Origin: Rhea pennata
Lineage: Eukaryota; Chordata; Aves; Rheiformes; Rheidae
Assembly: GCF_028389875.1 (NCBI RefSeq)
Contig: NC_084682.1
Span: 2,614,001-2,678,000 of the forward strand
Direction: 5' to 3'
Length of the DNA: 64,000 nucleotides
Shown here: piece after piece, positions 23,101 to 38,100 of the stretch
Layout: every line of letters begins with the position of its first letter
Position numbering within the stretch: position 1 is the stretch's first letter
Translations under genes and position numbers: made by a program
The notes under the pieces: generated by a model
Database searches by the model: none
Told to the model about the DNA's origin: nothing
The model's input: the letters and a program-made list of their open reading frames with translations, nothing else

Positions 23101-26100
23101 GAGTTCCATATGTTTTAGTCCTTAGACTTACTTTAACTGTAGTCCAGTTAAATACAGAAATCAAGCAGTCAAATACTGCAAACCCCAGTGACACAGCAAC
23201 CTATGAATTTTATTGTACAGACAAGCTGAGCACAGTTTAGACAAGCAGGAAGCCAATGGGAAGGCTCTCCCTGTTCTGAGCATTTCCAGCATTCAGACTG
23301 ATCAAAAAACAAAGAAAAAAAATGTGAAAAACATTTTCCTACTGCCTTGAACCAATTCCCGCAGGTAACTGTAATTCAGGGAACCCAGTGGTAAAAAGCC
23401 TGGCCATTGCGAAGATCTTCGCAAGCGCAGTTCCCACCCTCCCAGCAGCACTACTCACATCTATCATCATCCGCCAGCCCTCTGTCTTTCCCGAGAGCAG
23501 GGGCTCCGGGCGAGCCAGCCCTGCGTTGTTGATGCACACATCAACCCCCTGGTGAAGGGTCTTGATAGCAGAGAACATCGACAGGATCTCCTCTTCGTTG
23601 GAGAGGTCACACTTGTATGGGATGAGGGTCCCAGGATAACCAGCACTCTGGCATTCGGCTGCCAATTTCTGTGGAAGAGAGAAAGGAAGGAGGACAACAG
23701 TCATCAGCATCCTTTCCTCATAGAGGGACCTAAGAGACAGGTTGTGCTTTTCATCCTTCCTGCTTGCAATCATTGCTATTGTAGATCTGAGAGAGAGCAA
23801 AACCAAAGGACTGCAAACAATACCAAGGCCCAATGTTCACACCAGGCCCCATCCAAGCACAGCCAGAAACAGCCTTTCACAGGCGCCAAGGGTGAAGCAA
23901 CGGGAACAACCTACTCCACCACTTACAGCAGCTGCAAAGTGCTCTGACCACTGCTCTTACAAAGCTTGACACTGGCCCTCCCTTGGTCTTTTCTCAACAT
24001 AGATTCCCCAGCTGTGCTGCACAACATCTGCGGGGAAAAATGCACTGAGACCCTGCCTAGGCCTGTTGCCTCGGCATACCTAAGCACCTGATGTTAGGAG
24101 ATGTGCCCTGGGGTCCTGTGCTGCTGACTAAAGTTGCATTTACTTTGCAAACCTAGATAATTTAGGCTGTAAGGCAACACCCTTGGGGAGCCTTCCCGAA
24201 GGACATCTGTGCTTGCGAAGCCGCCACACACAAGGAGGAGCAGAGGTGCAGCCCAGCAGCACGCCTGCCACTCCTGAGTTCTCCACAGCATTGGGGACTC
24301 AGCCATGGAGAAATAAAACCATCCGAGAGCGATTTCTTCACCAGCAACCCAGCCCCAGCCACCTAACACATCCTTTGGCGCCAGCCCTTCTCTTCGTAAG
24401 TGATAAACGTATCAACGATGCTTTTGTTTTCCATCACTGCAGAGGTAAATGATCCAACGCCACTCCCAATAAAAGGGAGCAAAGCCAGGTCTGACAGGGA
24501 GCAGGTCTTGCTTAAAGCAGCTTGCAAGAAACAACACGGGAAGACGACTGCCGGGAGAAAGGGACGCTCAGGCACCCCTGGAGTAACCACTGCTCAGGGT
24601 AAAGCAACAAACCTACTCCTTGCCAAAGCATACTCAACCACTGTCATCGACACAGAAAAGAAGAATGGGGCAGTTTTTCCTCTTTCACAGAAAGCCCACA
24701 TAAATACCTTTGTGCTGGGTGGTCAGTGCAGATCTAAACAGTTTTAAATGAGCAAAGCCATATGCAGCCTGGGGCGTGTTTTTTAGCAGTATTTTCTTGC
24801 TTCTTAGCATTGTTCCCCCACTCCCTCAAATTAAAAGGCAAAATTCCATAAAGCAACAGCAATACATTCTGGGAACCATAAAAACCTGCATTTGTTCATT
24901 TTTCTGCACAAATGCTGCGAAGAGAAGCACCATTCACCCCATTATTCACCTCTGCAGTGGGAGCGAGGCCTTCCCAAGCAATGTAAATCATGGCCCCTTC
25001 GAAGCAATGGCTTCATCCACATGTATGCAAGAGGGGATCAAGCTCCTTGTTGTTTGACTCTCCCTCTAGGCACATGAGGAAGGAAATCTCCCAGGGTAAT
25101 GCTAACATCAGCCCCAACTTCCCTGGGATCAATTATACCTTTCGTCATTAGAGAAGAAAAGCTTCCCAGCCTGCCACCTAGACACTGCCATGCCCAGCTC
25201 CCCGGCATTTGCTCTCGGGAAGCCACTGCAGACCAGCTGCGCTCCCCACAGGGGCTTCAGGGACCCCTAACGGGACCTCCATCAGTTCCTGCGCTTGCAG
25301 CACCCAGGGCAGCTCATTCAGCCATGTGTTTAAAAACACATCCCTGGGTTAATAGAGCATGGCAGGCTTCCCAGCAAGGCTGGCACTGGGGAAGAATCAT
25401 TGAAAATGCTAATTAAAAAAATACGATAACAATAATCTTGAGATATATTTGTGAGTCTAGCGCTTCAGTCTATAAGTTATTAAACTTAAGGACATGTTCT
25501 GTGTTTGTCCACTACCCGGAGCAATATAGTTTGGGATGAGCAGGTGCTGGCAAAATACTAATAAATGCCACTGTAGCCGCAAGCTGGAGGGGGCCAGTGG
25601 CGGCCAGCACAGGCTGCGAGTCTCCCACACTGCTGCACAGATAAAGGACAGGGCAATCGCATGCCTTACAATTCCTCATTAGCCATTATCAACAATTATT
25701 CCAAGCATCCAGATCTTTCATCCAACTAGACGATATAAAGCAAATGCAAGGCCAAGAGCTGCTGCCGGCCGAGCGCGCTAACGATGCAGCAGCCACCGCA
25801 CCAAACTCTCTGGAGGACGCCCTTTCCACCCTGACGCTAATGAGAAACAGCGTCTCGGCTCTGATGTGTCATATTGGAGACAGTGACAGCTTCCAGCGCT
25901 AGGCGAGAGCCACGTGATGTCTGGTTTCTGCAGAGATGGACTCTGGCTACAAACATCCACCAAATCACTCCAGTGCGGTTGCCTGCAGATGTTTCACCAA
26001 TGTGACATTTCAGGGAGTATAATAAAACTCACGTCCTGTCAGGGGGAGGTTCCTGTCCCCTCGTGGCTCTTCCCTGCGTGCCCAAGGTGACTGTGATTCG

Positions 26101-29100
26101 CAGCACTCTACGAAAGGAAGAGCCAGGCCCAGTGTAGGAGGCCCTCAGCAAGAAAAAAAGCACACGGGGCAGCCGGCATGGCACCTGCAGCGACACCGGG
26201 GAGCTCACGCTGCACGGGAGGGACAGAGAGTCCTTCACTTACCAGGAGCTGCGGTGTCACCTCCCAGGTTGGTCCGACCCTTCTAATGACCAGCCCCACC
26301 ACAGCACCTGCAGAGTAAGTCCTGCGTTTCAGAGAAGGGAGTTGCTGAACCAGCCTCGCTGTCTGTACCGCCACGCTGGCCTAGGACATGGCTTGCTCTA
26401 ATGAAAGCAGGAGTGACAAACTAGCGCATCAAAGGCGTCTGTCTCCTGGGGAAAGTCGGCAAGCCCGGAGGTCCCCTGTCCCTTCAGTTCAGCAGAGCTT
26501 GTCTCTTCTCAGCTGTCGCAGAAGCAGACTTGCCCCCCAAAAGACCCAGCACTTGTGACACTGCAGAGTTTATCAGCCAGATAAGTGTCTAAGCTCTGTA
26601 ACAAACATTCGACAAAAGGGAAAAACAGAAAAACTGGAAAGAGAAGGGGAAAAAACAGGGTGAGCACGACACCTGCTCACTCTGTCTAGGCTGGTGGGAG
26701 AAGTCACATGGCTGCATCGTTTCACAAACACTGGGGCACAGGTGCTGGCTCCCGCCCTGCCGGCCTCCAACGCGTGCCATCGAGCAGAGCCGCGTGCCAG
26801 CGCACAAGCAGAGCCTTCAGACTGTGGTCCCTGAAGTTTTCCATGAATCAGCTCTCTGTCCCTGAGCCAGCACAGCACAGGACAGTAGTGTCACTTGGGC
26901 ACTCTGCGCTTGTTCTCATCCCCGGCCCTCAGGGTTACAAGGGAGCCTGAAAACTTGGTTAGAGGCCACAAAGCACAAAACGGGGGAAAATTCCACCTGA
27001 AGATGTGAATTGACTCCTAACTCTAAATCACAAATCTGCTGCTGGCCCTAGCCCTCCCAGGGATTTTCTTGGTGACAGCTTTCTCAAACCCAAGTTTTGC
27101 ACAGAGCAGAGCTTGGCATCCGAACTGAGAGGAGGACAGACACAAACCATGATCTCCAAATCCCCTCAGTGTCCAGAACACATTTATTTTAATTGCTCTG
27201 GGATAAACAGCTCTGTTAGGTCAATGATTTTCAACCTTTCCCAATATCTAAAAACACTGCAGAGGTATTGCAAGTCCCTAAACAGTCGCTTTAAGCTTTT
27301 CTGATTTGTCTCTTATCGCTCTCAGCAGCAATCCATAGGTCTCCAAGGATCCCACAGATCACAAGCTGAAACCAGCCTGAGTCTACAGATCTGGTCCAGA
27401 AACTGCTGTACTTTCTGGGTATCACTTCAATGAAGGCATTGCAATCATACAAGAATTACTATTATTGCTCTCACAGAAGCAAGCAAGAAGGGGATGAACA
27501 TGCTGAGTTCAGCCCAGAGATCAATACATCCCAACAGCACTGAGCTCTCCAGAGAGCTCTGCTTGGGCTAAGCTAGATGATTTTTCTGTCCAACAGAGAA
27601 GAAAAGGTGCCCCGGGACTGAATTATACCTGCCCTCCATCCTCTCAGGAGTGTTTTCACCTTGTTCTATATGCCATCTTGTTGACTGTATATCGGTAAAG
27701 TTTGAAAAACATATACTTTTTAAAAGATCAGAATAAACACTTGAGAAAACTGTTTAGGAACAATATGCAAGAGTAGCATTTAGAAAACTAAAAGCAGTAT
27801 GAAGAGCTGCTGCAGTATGTTAAACTGCTCCAGAGATGGGGCCTTACTTGCTTCTACAAGGATACAAAAAGGAAGAAAAACAAACAAACAAACAAGAAAA
27901 TAGTCAAGAGCCCATGTTCTTCACAACCTGGCATCAAGGTGACAGCTTTAGAGCTCTCTCCATCTTGCTACCCCACCTCTAGTTCTCCGCAAAGGAATCC
28001 ATCCTATTCAGTATTACTAAGTACTATTGCAAAAGTGTCAGATACCATCAATTTTTGTTCCTGATATGCCAGACTACAGACAAGAGTAGGGTCTTGGTTT
28101 GCTCCTGGAACAGGACTGGCATCCTGGCTTATCCTGCAATCACTAGGCTCTGTTTTAGCTATTTAATCGAAAGCTGTGTTTAGTTGTTGTTCCAATGGCG
28201 TCTTCTATTTTCGCTGCTGGTGTTGGCATTCATTGCAGCTGGAGCAGGGTGCTGTCTCTCGAAGTTAATGTACTCACATACAGAAAATGACAGCAGGGCA
28301 CCAGTAGTATCTCCAGGCTGATGGCCACAGTGCGTTTGGAGCTGCAAGAGGAAAAGCTGGCAGCCCATGGTAGGACACAGTCTGCCCGAACTCGGTCCCA
28401 CAGCACATTAGCACAGCACAGAGCTTCCCACAGGGGCCATTAGTGCTGGGCTGGGGCAGGGAACGGATACTGCCACCAAAATCAAATCAAATCACAGTAA
28501 TGATTTTGAAAGATAAGAAATGCTAGCAGGAGGAATTTATGCATACAAAACCTTCCTTGTACCTCCTAAAAGAGGACTCATGCCAGGAAACTGGCCCAAA
28601 GGAACAAGGGCCCTGCAGCACAGACGTGAAAGGCCAGACGAGTGCTTGTGGCCCAGAGGGAAAACGCCATGTCTAATATCACAGTTTCCATGTCCAGCTG
28701 TCTCGCACCTCTCGGTATATAGCACAGCTCCTCCATAGAGGCAGATGGGGTCCAAACACCACGGGCCATGGCACAGCAACCTGAAAGAAGGAGTGGATGA
28801 AACAAGGGATGGCCTGGCTGCTAGTGGCTGTCATGGCAGAGCTGCCCATCCTGTTTTCCCAGGAAATCTCATTAGCTCATGGTTTAGATAACCAAAGAGA
28901 AAGCTCCTTCTCACAACTGGTCAGAGAAATCTGCCCACAAATATCTCCCCAGATCCTTCTTTTCCTGTTTGGTTTCTTACTGCCTCAAATAGGAATCAAC
29001 GTGGGTTCTTTCATTTCTCAGGCTACACTTGTGTTAACAAATTCTCTTTGAAAATGAAGTGCTGAACACCGCTGACAGCCACACTGAGCCCAATGTGCTT

Positions 29101-32100
29101 CACATATCTCTAGAATAAAGAGGCATCACAGGCTCTTCAAAGAAATGTCAACTGCGGGCAAGTTTGCAAGAGGAGATTTACGTAAAGTAACTCTATGAAT
29201 TAGGGAGCTTGCAGTATTTTTCCAGAGCATCAATTAGATCACCCAATTAATGCTCATTCCATTTTAAGTACGACACACACAAGCGGGGGAGGGGGGAGAA
29301 AAGCTATTTTTCCAGGTTTCACAGGCAACCTAGGAGTGACCAAATAACACAATACAGATAGAGCTGAAGGCCAGTGCACCTTCAGCAGCTGGAGATGAAG
29401 ATTTGAGACGCGAGCTAAGCAACTCTGCACTCCACCATGGCACTGGATGCTCAGAAATGCATAGTCTGGTGCCTGCTGTACTTGTACGTATAGGAGAATA
29501 CAACATAAAGAAAAAATAATTATACTATACGCTAAAACATTTAACCCTCATTGCTATGGATGCAACCCCTCACCTTTGCAATTTTGGTACACTAACCAGT
29601 ATCAACACAGCACTGGGCAAATTTTGTCACATCCAGGAGAGACCAGCTTTTCACAAAGGGCATCTAAACTATTAGTGTGATTTAGTGAGCCAGTATCACA
29701 GTCCATACTAGATACACAGGGTGATGTGCTTCTTGCTTAGATACCAATTTTTCCATTGACATCAGTGCGATTTATCTCTATTTACAGCAGGGTGGAATGA
29801 ATGAATGAACAAAAAGATGACGACAAAAATCAAATGCCTACACATAAGAGAGACAAAGAAGAATACCTGGTCATGATGTTTACTGTATATTATTTAGTTG
29901 TCTGTTTTTAAATGTCTTACAAGGATGCTGCACATTTATGGGATGTTTTGCTCACATTAAGAATAAGCCAGTTCTCCCCCAAAAAGGGTTAATGCTTTTT
30001 ATGCACAAGACGCTTGTAACGGGCACAGAGCCATGCATTTAGAATCACTCATGGCAAAAGGGTTTAACAAAACTAATTGATAAAAACATTTAAAGGGACT
30101 CTTAAAGAGATGAAAAAAAAAAAAAGAGTCACATAGGGTTTTATTTGGCAAACTATCCTATTAAGTTCAGACACATTTAGTTCAAAGAGATTAAAGCCAC
30201 AAGAAACCATTAGGTAATTTTTAGTCTGACCTCCCAATCATTGCAGGTACTTGCATCCTACTGATTTAGCTTGTGCTTAAATACATGGCTGCCTTGAGAA
30301 AGAAACTGAAGCCACCCCAATTATTTTTGCTAGTTGAAGGAAATGAAGGAAAAAAAAAAAACCTAACAAATGGCATGGCATCAATGGTGAAAGAAAACTG
30401 GAGCCTTACAAGTTGTTTCATTTTACTGACTGGCAAGTTTGAAGTTTCTTTTAATTAAGATTTAATATCAGTACAACAGTATAATAGAAGATATATTCAA
30501 TGAATAAAGCACTGGATTAGATTTTATTCTGGCCATTTCTGTAGCATGCTTAGTGACCACAGACAAAAATTCAAAGTTCCATTTCCTCATGTGAAAATCA
30601 GAAATTACGATGTGCAGCCCCTTCCTAAAGTACCCAGATACCGGGGACTTTTTGCCTGCACATGAACATGTACATTACAGACTTCATATTTCTTCCAGTT
30701 TCTTTTGTATGACTCCAGGCCTCCAGAAAGGACCCCCAGAGGAGTCTAAAAAGAGCTTTCAAATGAATAAAACAGTAAAGTGACTCTTTCTCACATTCTC
30801 AGGCTTTAAATCAATGCCTTTACATATTGTTTGCAAATTGCTCCTGCTCGGATCAGATCATCTTCTGTTCCAAAATGCAAGGAAGAGCAGTGGGTGGAAA
30901 AGCAAACACACGTGGCGTTCAGTTGGGGGCACCAGTACCAACACCTAGTGCAGAGAAAGAAGGATTAGCACTATTTCTGGACAGTTTACTCTCATCCTAA
31001 ACATACTGTACAAAGATTCACTTGTGGCACACAAAATCAGCACTCATAAAATAAATAACTCAGAAAAAATTAGATGTTGTTTTGTGAAAAGGTGGGGGGG
31101 GGGGAATGGGGAATTTCATGGACTGATTTTATGTCTATTTACTTCCAGCAATGAGAAGCAGAAAGAGGTACCTAGGGGGTAACAGCCCCAGCCAGGTAGT
31201 TGTCACCACGGTCACTGCCAGGCTGCAGAGCATAGCAAGGAGGGGAACTACATATTTGCAATACTGCACGAGATATTTTATCTAGATTTGTTGAGTGCCA
31301 CTAAAGGGGCTCGCGTTTGTCACTGCTTTCATCACTGCTTCAGCTATGTATTTTGCATGGGAAATTTTAACCCCTGCAGAAACAGTCTCTGAAGACAGCT
31401 TGCACTGTGCAAACCGAGTCTCTGGATACCGTGACAAATCACAGTCTCGCAGAGATGCTCATAATGACACGGCTTCATGTTTACTGGATATTCCCAGGTT
31501 TTCTCCCTGTGTCTCCTGCAAGCTCCACATTGGCTTAAACTACGAAGGCCAACGCCAGCTCCTCAGAGCTGAGGACAGCAAACAGCACGGCCGCATGTGG
31601 GGACTGCTCTCTTCCCAGAGACACGAACAGCGAAGGTTTGGCTGAACAGCTAACGTCACATTGGCCATCACGCACCGTCCAAGTTCCCACACCATTTTCC
31701 CAAGTCAAAGCCATTTTTAAAGGTCTGAACCAATATCTGCTGGAAGGATGGAAAATGGTTCCTCCTCTTTTCCCAGCAAGCATCATCTCATGTCCATGAG
31801 TCAAACATGGCCTAGGAAATTACCCATCTAGTTTTGTCTCGGAACTTAAGCTTGACTCCCTATCCAGTTGAACAACCATATCCTCCGAGCACTGTTAATT
31901 GTCCTGCTTGACTGCTGAAGAGTCACACTGCTTTTTTCCAAGCCCTCTCTGCCGTCTGTACTTTTCAGTAGTTAAATATTCAAGACACTTTTTTCTAGTT
32001 CACTTAATTTTAAATTTCTAGTTTCACACATGCAAGTCAAATCATTCCATTTATATTGCCCCGAATGTCTCTGCTACCTTAAGTCATTCAAACAATTGCT

Positions 32101-35100
32101 CCTTACGTCAAGACTGAAGGCATTTTTTTCTTTTCTTTTCAATGCTTGCTCAGATCGTGTTGCTACAGGCTGGAGTGGGGGAGGAGGAAATACGCTGCTC
32201 CTATTGTGACAGCTCATTAGAGCAATATTTCTTGCTTATTCTGAGGTGTGATTACCCAAAAATGAGTCTCATATGTACCTGCCCGTGCTTCAGCTCCAAA
32301 CTGCACAAAGCAGATTTGCACACAGCCAGGCATATAGGTGTTTTCTCTCCTCAAAGGACTCTCACATCCTTATTAAGACTGAAGCTAATGTATTGAAATG
32401 GCACATGTTCCTCGGCCAGACCTTGCCTGTCTTGGCAAGGAGGGCTGAGAGGAAGGCTGCGTTGCTCCAGCACACCCGAGTGCCAGCACGCAGCAGACCA
32501 GCAATTCCTGCATCACAGTCCAGATCATCGGCAGTTTAAGCATAAATTTCCAAGGCAACCTGTGTATACCCTGCTGCGCGCACGGGCTCCCAGGGCAGAG
32601 CGTAGCCTTAGTTTCAGTCCATGACAGCCAAATAACTGCACATACCTTCTGCGGCATCCTGAACACAAGCCATCACACTTCCTCTATGCTTAGGGAGTTA
32701 CGATATATATATTTTTTTTAATTAAATCAAACTCCACCCAATCTCACAGCAGGCAATACGGAAGGTCTGAGATGCCTAGTGATATCTAGAAAATCTTGGG
32801 CTTGATGTGAGATTTGTGAAAACCATCACTGCATACCCACCCCGAATAACCAGATTTTAACAGCACAATTCACACTGATGCATAGAGGGGCAATGGGAAA
32901 AAAGGAAGACTGGGAAAATTGGGATGCAACATACCAGAAACCAGCTTAAGGCTTTCTTAACAAAACGTGCAGTGCTCTGGACTATTCCCCCAGGAAAGTG
33001 CTAGCAATAGCATCTTTTGAGACATCTCAATATACAAGAGCCTTAGAAAAAGGCCATGAAGAGATGATTGCTTACATTCCTGAGAGATGATCTAACACTC
33101 TTCTATGCCAATATTCTTAGGGTCTCCACCAAATAAAACATTCAATATATGTAGAGAGAGGATAGACATCACGAACATTAGATTCTGCAACTTTGTACTT
33201 TGGTGACAGTAGCTGCAGTCAGCCAGTCCCTTCCTCTGCAGCCAGCATCGCACATCACAGTCCTATACAACAGCAGAGCAGTCTGAGACCTCCTATAGAG
33301 GTAGCCAGTATACTGGCTGCTGTTCTTAAAAATGCTCTTCTGTAAGGACAGCAGCTATAAACCATTGCTAAGGCTATGAAGTCCAAAGAAACTAAGGGGA
33401 AAGAGTGCACACCTGACATGGCCACTTTCTAGGAAGCAGAATGCATATATACAGCCCCTTTCCTTGTCCCTTTTGACACACAAATACAACACTGGATCAT
33501 CCTTGGAAAATCTGAGCATCAATCGCTCCTCTACAATAAAAGCACAATGTGGCAGCTGAACTTCCTTGCATTTGGCCAAAACCTACACCTCGCTGCAACA
33601 AAACAGGCTTGCCAGTGTGGCTGTCTGCTGACGGGCTGGAAAACACCCAAAAACTATCATGGAAAGGGCTGTACCAGAACAGCAGGTCCCTACTGTCAGA
33701 TCGTAAGACCAGCCTTTTCCCCTTTCAACACTCCACAGTGCAGTCCCTTTTTCTCCTTTAAAGTTTCCACACACACAGAGGTGGATATGTTCCCGCACTC
33801 GCCCCCAGTGTCGTTCACATTGCAGCAAACATTTCTGCTGGGAGGGTAGGGAAAGAGCTGCAGCCCTCACACATTTATCTCTGTCTCATCGACTCCTGTT
33901 TTGCACCCTTATAATCCTAAATGAATCCTTTTCTGAAAAGAAAGATTAACACACACTTGTAAAGGAGCTGGCCTTTGCTCACAGGCTCCTAATATTCCCC
34001 AGAAGCAAAATTCAGATGACAGGCCCTGAATTTTAACACACTTCAGATTTATGACCTAGGGACAAGCAAGATGAAGGCGTCAGCACACAGTAGCACACTC
34101 GTATTCGGAGCAAGCAGCAACTACAGCACAGACTGTAATTTCAATTGCTGAGCAGCAAATGCAGCTGCAAGCGCCACACACAATGATTAAACATCTGCAC
34201 AAGTGCCAACGTGACAGCAGGTGACTGGACGCAGCGGGCCCAGTGCTGGCCGCACCTATGCTGATGCTAACCCAGAGTTAAGCAAGCAGCCTCAGCAGAG
34301 TCGCATCTGACTTCCACTAGTTTAACAGAGACAAAAAGTCTGTCTGAAGGAGCAAAACTGCAGGTCCTCTGCTTCTGCAGCCACTCTAATCCCATTTTAC
34401 CCAAAATCACAAGGTTAGGCTTAAAAGCCATCCAGGACCGACTGAGGCAAATGAATGATATTGTCAGCATGGAAGTTACTATTAATATTTCTCACACAAA
34501 TGCTAGCAGGAGCTAGGGTTAAATCTCAGCTTAAGCACAGTCAATACTTTCTGCAGAGCTTTAACTACTAATGGGCTTCAGGAAATCAACCACAGTCTTT
34601 ACTCCCCAGAGCTGGGCCAGCTGCATTTGGCCCTCCCTGCCCCAGCATGCTCTCCATAAAGCTGAAAGAGGGATCACAAAAACCCCTCTGTGTCTGAACA
34701 CTGCTCTATAACAGCCCTCCTACCTCTGCAGAGCAGCATTTTTCATATCTTGCAGAGATAAAACTGAGGCACAGCACAGTTACCTGATCTGCCCCGGGCT
34801 ACGCGAGACGAGAGGGGCAGAACAAGCATCCCTCCCCACATTTTCAAAAACTTTGGAAAGCTTTGGTTATTATGTATTTTTAGCAGCATACCAACAAACA
34901 GAGCTTGCATATAAAGCTACAGCCCAATACCTCCTGCCTGCTGCGGTCAGGAGATGAATCGGGAGCTGCTGCAGGGGTTGTGGGGCAGCCTTCACTGTGA
35001 GCCCCTCTCCCAGGGCTGGAGCTGTGATCAGAAGATGCCCCGTTCATAAAGATGGGGCTGCCACACCACAGCTCTGATAGCTCACGTCAGCGGAAAAGAA

Positions 35101-38100
35101 GCGGGGAAGGAGGGGCTGCTGCAGGTTTTAAAGCATTTTGAGGGGGAAGGAGGACAAATCAAGCCAGGCTTAAGAGCAAGTCTTCCCCTCACCCCCCAAC
35201 CTCATTAGCTTCAAGGATGAGGTAAATTGTGAGGACAGTGAAGCATTTGTTCCTGCTCAGGAGAGCAATTACAGGCTCTCTTCCATATTTATCAGGGAAG
35301 GATCTGGTCAGGGACAAGTGGCAATAAAAGCACCTTAGAGGCCTTGAGTGTCCAATGTCATGAAGCTAAGGCCTTCGCCAAACACAAAACAAACCCTCAA
35401 GGAGGCCAAGGAAATTCTGAAGGTCATTGGTTTAAAAGTAGCCTGGGTTTCAGGAATAACATGCCTGGAATTGCTTCTGTTGCCTTAAAGCAAAGAAAAG
35501 AAAAGGGGTGGGAGGTGGCTGCCCCACCACCCAGCAGCTCTGCATGCCTTGGAAGAGCCTGAAATGGGTACTCTGACAGAGCCCCCACAAATACTTTCCT
35601 TGAACACGGACAGACCCTGCCCAGGGAAGATGAGTCTGAGAATAACGAGATCTGTAAGGAACATCTGGAAACGCTCTTGAGGGACAGCAGTGGCATGAAG
35701 GGGCTCATCTGCCTTTAGGAGGGGAGGCTTGAGCTGGTGGCTAGGGAGGAGAAGATCTGAAAAGCCCACAGGGAGTGCTAGCAAAGTGTCGGCAAGGTAG
35801 ATGGCAGCCAGCGAAGCAAGATGGGCTTCATGGAAATCTTCAGCCCTTTTGGCAGCTGGGAACGTGAGTGCGGTGATGGTACAGCCTCTCAGCCCACACT
35901 GTGATAAGCCCAAGGCTGCCTTAGGTGCAGACAGGCTACTGTGGTCCCAATAAACTAAGAGCTTATGCTGAGACAGGAAAACCAGCAGGGAGATTCAAGA
36001 AGGACCAAGAAAATAATTTTACCTCCATGTTCTAGACGTGATTTGCATGCAACATAATTAAGTTCCATGTTCATATATTGTGAGACAATCTACCCATTAA
36101 TTAGCTGCCTGAACACTCCCTGAAGCGCTGAGGGGGTCAAGGGCCTCTCCTCCGTGTTACAGTGATAGCCACGGCAGTTGAGGCGATCGGCAAACCATGG
36201 TGACACAGTTGGCAGCCACGGTGGGCGGTGGCTCTAGGGACTTCCCGCTCCAGGTGGAGCACGACTTCCGGACACGGAGCCAGAATCCAGGCAGCACCAA
36301 GGGACACCAGCTGGTTCGGCAGGGCTCACCATCCCACGCAGCAGGGCTCTGCGTCATCTCTCCCCTCGCCAGCGGGAATTCTGCAGCTATCTTAACGGGA
36401 ACAGCAGCAAAGCGTTAAATGGCTATTGGGGATGCTCAGCCATCAGGAGGAAGGCCCGGCTGTTTCTCCCCCCTCCCACGTGGATGCAGCTTTGCTTAAA
36501 GAAGAGAGCACTAATCTCTTCAGAGATTGCACTGCTAGAATCTGCAATCAATAGCTCAGCTTATCAAAGGCGATTTCTTAGGCAAGATCTAACCTTGACA
36601 ATGCAGTCCCTGGTTATAAATGTTACCTTTGATCAATAACTGTTACAAATGCATTAGAATTAATTGGTTAAACCTTGCGATTCAAGTCATATTTTATTGT
36701 TTCCTGCACAGCTATCTCCCCTTCTCCTCTCAACATGGAAATCCTTTTTTTAAGAGCACAATATTCATTATTAAGGCTCCCCGAAATCGGCCATTGCTCA
36801 CGGAGGCCTCACCTCCCTGTGCTCGCCTGAGCAGCCTTGTGTTGTCCTGCTTTCCCAGGACAATCGCGCTAAGGAGCAAGGCTTGCACTTTTCACGTCGG
36901 CATCATCCATTACAATCCCATGCTGGTGACAGAGTGGCCAGTTGCTGTTTCAGAGGATGTCTGATGGTCTGTTGGGAGTGACGAATGTTTTTGTTATCTG
37001 GTCCATGGTAGACCCAAGAAGCTCCCGTCGTGCACCTGAGCAGACGGCGCAAGAGCACGTGGCAGGCACGTGGGCAGCCAGGGCTGCCCAGCTCTGTGCA
37101 TGCTGTCCCTACGCTGCCACCCTGCGAGTTCAGCTATTTTCAGCGGAGAAAAAGGGCTGCAGGAGCCAGCTCCCACACTCTCGGAAAGAGTCTTTTACAA
37201 GTGATAAATTAACAGTACATAGGAAAAAATAAAATAAAGTGACAAACTCCCCTCGCCACTCCAGAGCAACCTGTCAAAGGAGCTATCCAGCCACTGAAGA
37301 ATTTCTGGCAAAACTGAGAGCAGTGGCATGAGTTCCGCCACAAGAAGAAAAAGGACATGCTTCCCCTTTCTCAGGTGATGCTTCCCATCGCCTGGCCGGT
37401 CCCCGATGACAAACAGCAGAGCTGAACTTTGCTTGCCAAACTGGCAGCGAATCCAGCCCAAGCAGCTCTGGTGCAACGCTCATGCAAGCCACGTCCAGAA
37501 ATGATTGCACAGTCCTTCCAGTTGCCCTGGAAGCAGGGATGTAATCTCACCTGACATGCCAGCCATACCAGAAGCCAGCCCTGAAACAACCCTCTGCTCC
37601 CCAGAGCCAGCAACTGAGCCTACACAGATGCTAAATGTTAGGAAACCCGAGGTAGCAATGCAGACAGCTCCCGAACTCAGCGCCAACGGGATTGGGGAAC
37701 ACTAGCCACACTGCATCAACCCAGGCCACTATCTCCTTGCCAGCCCCACTGCCTGCAGCACAGCAGTGAGGACACGCTTAAAACCTATCGTGTCCAAAAT
37801 GTGGCAGCGATGCCCTCGGCCAAGTGGATGGGACGCAGCTGCTGACCCCAGGCTCTGACATGGAGACTGGAGAGAGAACTCCTGCCACCACTTTTGCCAT
37901 TCTCTATGAATGTAAAAATAAATACATAAAACAAATATAAAAATTCAGCTAGTGTGACCCATCTAGCCAGTAGCATGTTCTGTAACCACGGGGAGGGGAA
38001 TCTTCAAAATCAAAACGAACCAGAAAGAAAACCAGTGCATTTTCAAATGAAGTCTGCAAACAGAACACTGTGCTTAGAAGCACCTGTCCTAGCAAACAGC

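Larger units (their letters stand above)
14140..23458 (-). other. DHRS11: DHRS11 introns 2 to 6
   Basis: Introns 14140-15199, 15266-16453, 16547-17096, 17227-17773 and 17869-23458 have consensus GT-AG ends. The 5.6-kb intron 2 holds ordinary single-copy sequence; a recognisable gene or recent repeat was not found in any of them. Confidence 0.85.

Noticed and set aside
28797-29051. 84-codon plus-strand frame with hydrophobic segments
   Set aside because: No promoter, splice context or known homologue; likely chance.
34735-34800. Possible MIR fragment (AAACTGAGGCACAGCACAG)
   Set aside because: Too short and isolated to annotate as a repeat with confidence.
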